This document shows, piece after piece, positions 13,529 through 15,274 of a stretch of DNA of 15,274 nucleotides; position 1 is the stretch's first letter, and each line of letters opens with the position of its first letter. The translations under genes and the position numbers were made by a program. Below the pieces are notes generated by a model. The model worked only from the letters and a program-made list of their open reading frames with translations. It did no database searches and had not been told where the DNA came from. Source of the stretch: Planctomycetota bacterium (GTDB taxonomy: Bacteria; Planctomycetota; PUPC01; DSUN01); NCBI GenBank assembly GCA_016872875.1, contig VGYW01000192.1, positions 1 to 15,274 on the forward strand, given 5' to 3'.

Positions 13529-15274
13529 ATGGAGATTCGCGATTACAGCCGGGTAGGCGACGCGATTGACGTGCCAAGCCTGGTGGACATCCAGACGCGG
13601 TCGTACCGGGAGTTCCTCCAGAAGGACGCTCCGCCGCGCCAGCGCAGGCAGACGGGCCTCGAGGGCATCCTGCGCGAGACCTTCCCGATCGAGAGCTACG
13701 ACGGCACGCTGTCGCTCCAATACCTCTACTACGAGCTCGGGCGGCCGCGCTACAGCCCCGACGAGTGCCGCAAGCTGCGGCTGACCTACGGCTACCCGCT
13801 CAAGCTCCGCTGCCGGCTCGACAAGCCGCAGCCGGTCGAGGAGGACGTCTACCTCGGCGAAATCCCCGTCATGATCGGCGGCGGCGAGTTCATCATCAAC
13901 GGCGCCGAGCGCGTCATCGTCTCGCAGCTCCACCGCTCGCCCGGGGTGGACTTCAGCAAGGAGACGCACCCCAGCGGCAAGGAGCTCCACGCCTGCCGCA
14001 TCATCCCCGAGCGCGGGAGCTGGATCGAGGTCTCAGTGTCGAAGAAGGACGTGTTGAACGTCCGCATTGACCAGAGCGGCCGCTTCCCAGCCACCACGCT
14101 CCTGCGCGCCATGTCCCCAAGCCTCTCGGCGAATGGCGACATCATCCGCGCCTTCTACGAGACCGAACCCGTCAAGCTCGGCACCCGCACCGCCGCCGCG
14201 CGCCTCCCCAACCGCGTCGTCGTCGGGCCCCTCCTCAACCCCCAGACCGGCGAGGTCCTCGTCCAGAGCGGCCAGGCCATCCCGGAGTCCCTGGTCGAGA
14301 TGCTCATGAGCTCCAGCCTCCAGGAGGTGGAGGTGATCAAAGAGGTCACGGACCCCCTGATCCTGAACACGCTGGCGGAGGACCCCACCGACTCGCACGA
14401 GTCGGCCCTCCTGCGCATCTACCGCCGCCTCCACCCCGGCAGCCCCCCGCAGATTGACAAGGCCAAGCAGTTCTTCAACGACAAGTTCTTCGACGTCAAC
14501 CGCTACCGCCTCGGCAGCGTCGGGCGCTTCAGGCTCAACCGCAAGTTCGACCTCAACGTGCCCGAAGACGAGATGAAGATTCGCCCCGAGGACATCGTCA
14601 ACGCCCTCCTCTACATCGCGAAGCTCCGCTCCGGCAAGGGCGAGATAGACGACATTGACCACCTCGGCAACCGCCGCGTCCGCACCATAGACGAGCTCGC
14701 CTCCGACGAGATGCGCAAGGGCTTCCTCAAGCTCAAGCGCACCGTCCAGGAGCGCATGTCCATCAAGGACGTCGAGAACATGGCCCCCCGCACCCTCATC
14801 AACTCGCGCACCATCTCGTCGTCCATCGAATACTTCTTCGGGCGTGGCGAGCTCTCGCAGGTCGTTGACCAGGTGAACCCGCTCTCGCAGCTCACCCACG
14901 AGCGGCGCCTGAGCGCCCTCGGCCCAGGCGGCCTCAACCGCAAGCGGGCCGGCTTCGACGTCCGCGACGTCCACACCTCCCACTACGGCCGCATCTGCCC
15001 CATCGAGACCCCTGAGGGCACCAACATCGGCCTCATCGTCTCCCTCAGCGTCTTCGCCGGCGTGGACGAATACGGCTTCCTCGTCACACCGTATCGCCGC
15101 GTGGAGCGGGGGCGGCTGGCCACGAGGCAGGACGAGGGCGGGCGCACGGTGCCCGACTTCCGCTACCTGCGCGCCGACGAGGAGGACAACGTCTGCATCG
15201 CGCCCGCCGACACGCCGATGGACAAGCAGGGCCGCCTCCTCGGCGAGAACATCCTCGTCCGAAGGGCCGGCGAC
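13529..15274 (+). CDS. rpoB: DNA-directed RNA polymerase beta subunit (5' part, cut by window end)
   Basis: The frame is open from ATG 13529 to the last base, giving 582 codons, roughly the first half of the protein. It starts '[20 protein letters not shown]', with GGGGAA about 5 nt upstream. Typical stretches include '[20 protein letters not shown]' and '[18 protein letters not shown]'. The rifampicin-pocket segment is '[20 protein letters not shown]' from residue 442; Q444, D447, H457, R460 and S462 correspond to E. coli Q513, D516, H526, R529 and S531, all in the sensitive form, while V449 replaces N518. That segment lies about 70 residues earlier than in E. coli, so an E. coli-type insertion upstream is missing. 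It continues past the window, where rpoC would be expected. Confidence 0.98.
   Translation, partial: MEIRDYSRVGDAIDVPSLVDIQTRSYREFLQKDAPPRQRRQTGLEGILRETFPIESYDGTLSLQYLYYELGRPRYSPDECRKLRLTYGYPLKLRCRLDKPQPVEEDVYLGEIPVMIGGGEFIINGAERVIVSQLHRSPGVDFSKETHPSGKELHACRIIPERGSWIEVSVSKKDVLNVRIDQSGRFPATTLLRAMSPSLSANGDIIRAFYETEPVKLGTRTAAARLPNRVVVGPLLNPQTGEVLVQSGQAIPESLVEMLMSSSLQEVEVIKEVTDPLILNTLAEDPTDSHESALLRIYRRLHPGSPPQIDKAKQFFNDKFFDVNRYRLGSVGRFRLNRKFDLNVPEDEMKIRPEDIVNALLYIAKLRSGKGEIDDIDHLGNRRVRTIDELASDEMRKGFLKLKRTVQERMSIKDVENMAPRTLINSRTISSSIEYFFGRGELSQVVDQVNPLSQLTHERRLSALGPGGLNRKRAGFDVRDVHTSHYGRICPIETPEGTNIGLIVSLSVFAGVDEYGFLVTPYRRVERGRLATRQDEGGRTVPDFRYLRADEEDNVCIAPADTPMDKQGRLLGENILVRRAGD

Noticed and set aside
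13529..15274. Rifampicin-resistant RNA polymerase
   Set aside because: The main resistance positions (E. coli 513, 516, 526, 529, 531) all carry the sensitive residues; only the N518 equivalent differs (Val), which is not enough for a claim.

Overview
The window is GC-rich and almost fully coding, and it looks like a chromosomal piece of a planctomycete or close relative (inference). The main support is EF-Tu: its switch I reads '[10 protein letters not shown]...RDATKTLTI' in place of the usual 'ARGITI', a form I remember from planctomycete EF-Tu. SecE is also longer than the minimal bacterial form. Nothing suggests a phage, plasmid or recently acquired island.

The left half (1-7288) is metabolic. 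A URO-D/MtaA-like protein (103-1152) is followed 3 nt later by a 676-residue double-domain ADP-ribosylglycohydrolase-like protein (1156-3186). On the opposite strand, tdh and kbl form an operon that converts threonine through 2-amino-3-ketobutyrate to glycine and acetyl-CoA. A roughly 500-nt gap upstream of tdh contains a tdh promoter, a strong divergent promoter driving a probable structured non-coding RNA that ends in a perfect 14-bp hairpin, and a snap-back repeat. A Gfo/Idh/MocA oxidoreductase lies beyond it on the minus strand.

The right half (7533-15274) is a translation/transcription cluster in an old conserved order: promoter, tRNA-Thr(TGT), tRNA-Tyr(GTA), tRNA-Gly(TCC), tRNA-Thr(GGT), tuf, rpmG, tRNA-Trp(CCA), secE, nusG, rplK, rplA, rplJ, rplL and rpoB (cut by the window end). 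It matches the E. coli thrU-tyrU-glyT-thrT-tufB / secE-nusG / rplKAJL-rpoB arrangement, fused into one run. rpmG (TTG start, 56 codons) and the partial rpoB are added here by reading the sequence directly.

The most unusual signal is in the spacers. Nine of them carry a snap-back element: two inverted arms, each a tandem array of a short unit with one or two free positions. Unit length and sequence differ between elements (CACGGACNNA, CTGATTN, CGGTNAT, GACAGAN, GGATGNNT, CGT), but the architecture is the same. Four GGATGNNT elements lie inside the ribosomal cluster and share the same left end. A second small module, GGTTGCGGCC-N3-GGCCGC followed by a ribosome binding site, precedes rpmG, nusG, rplA and rplL. 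Neither corresponds to a feature type I can name.
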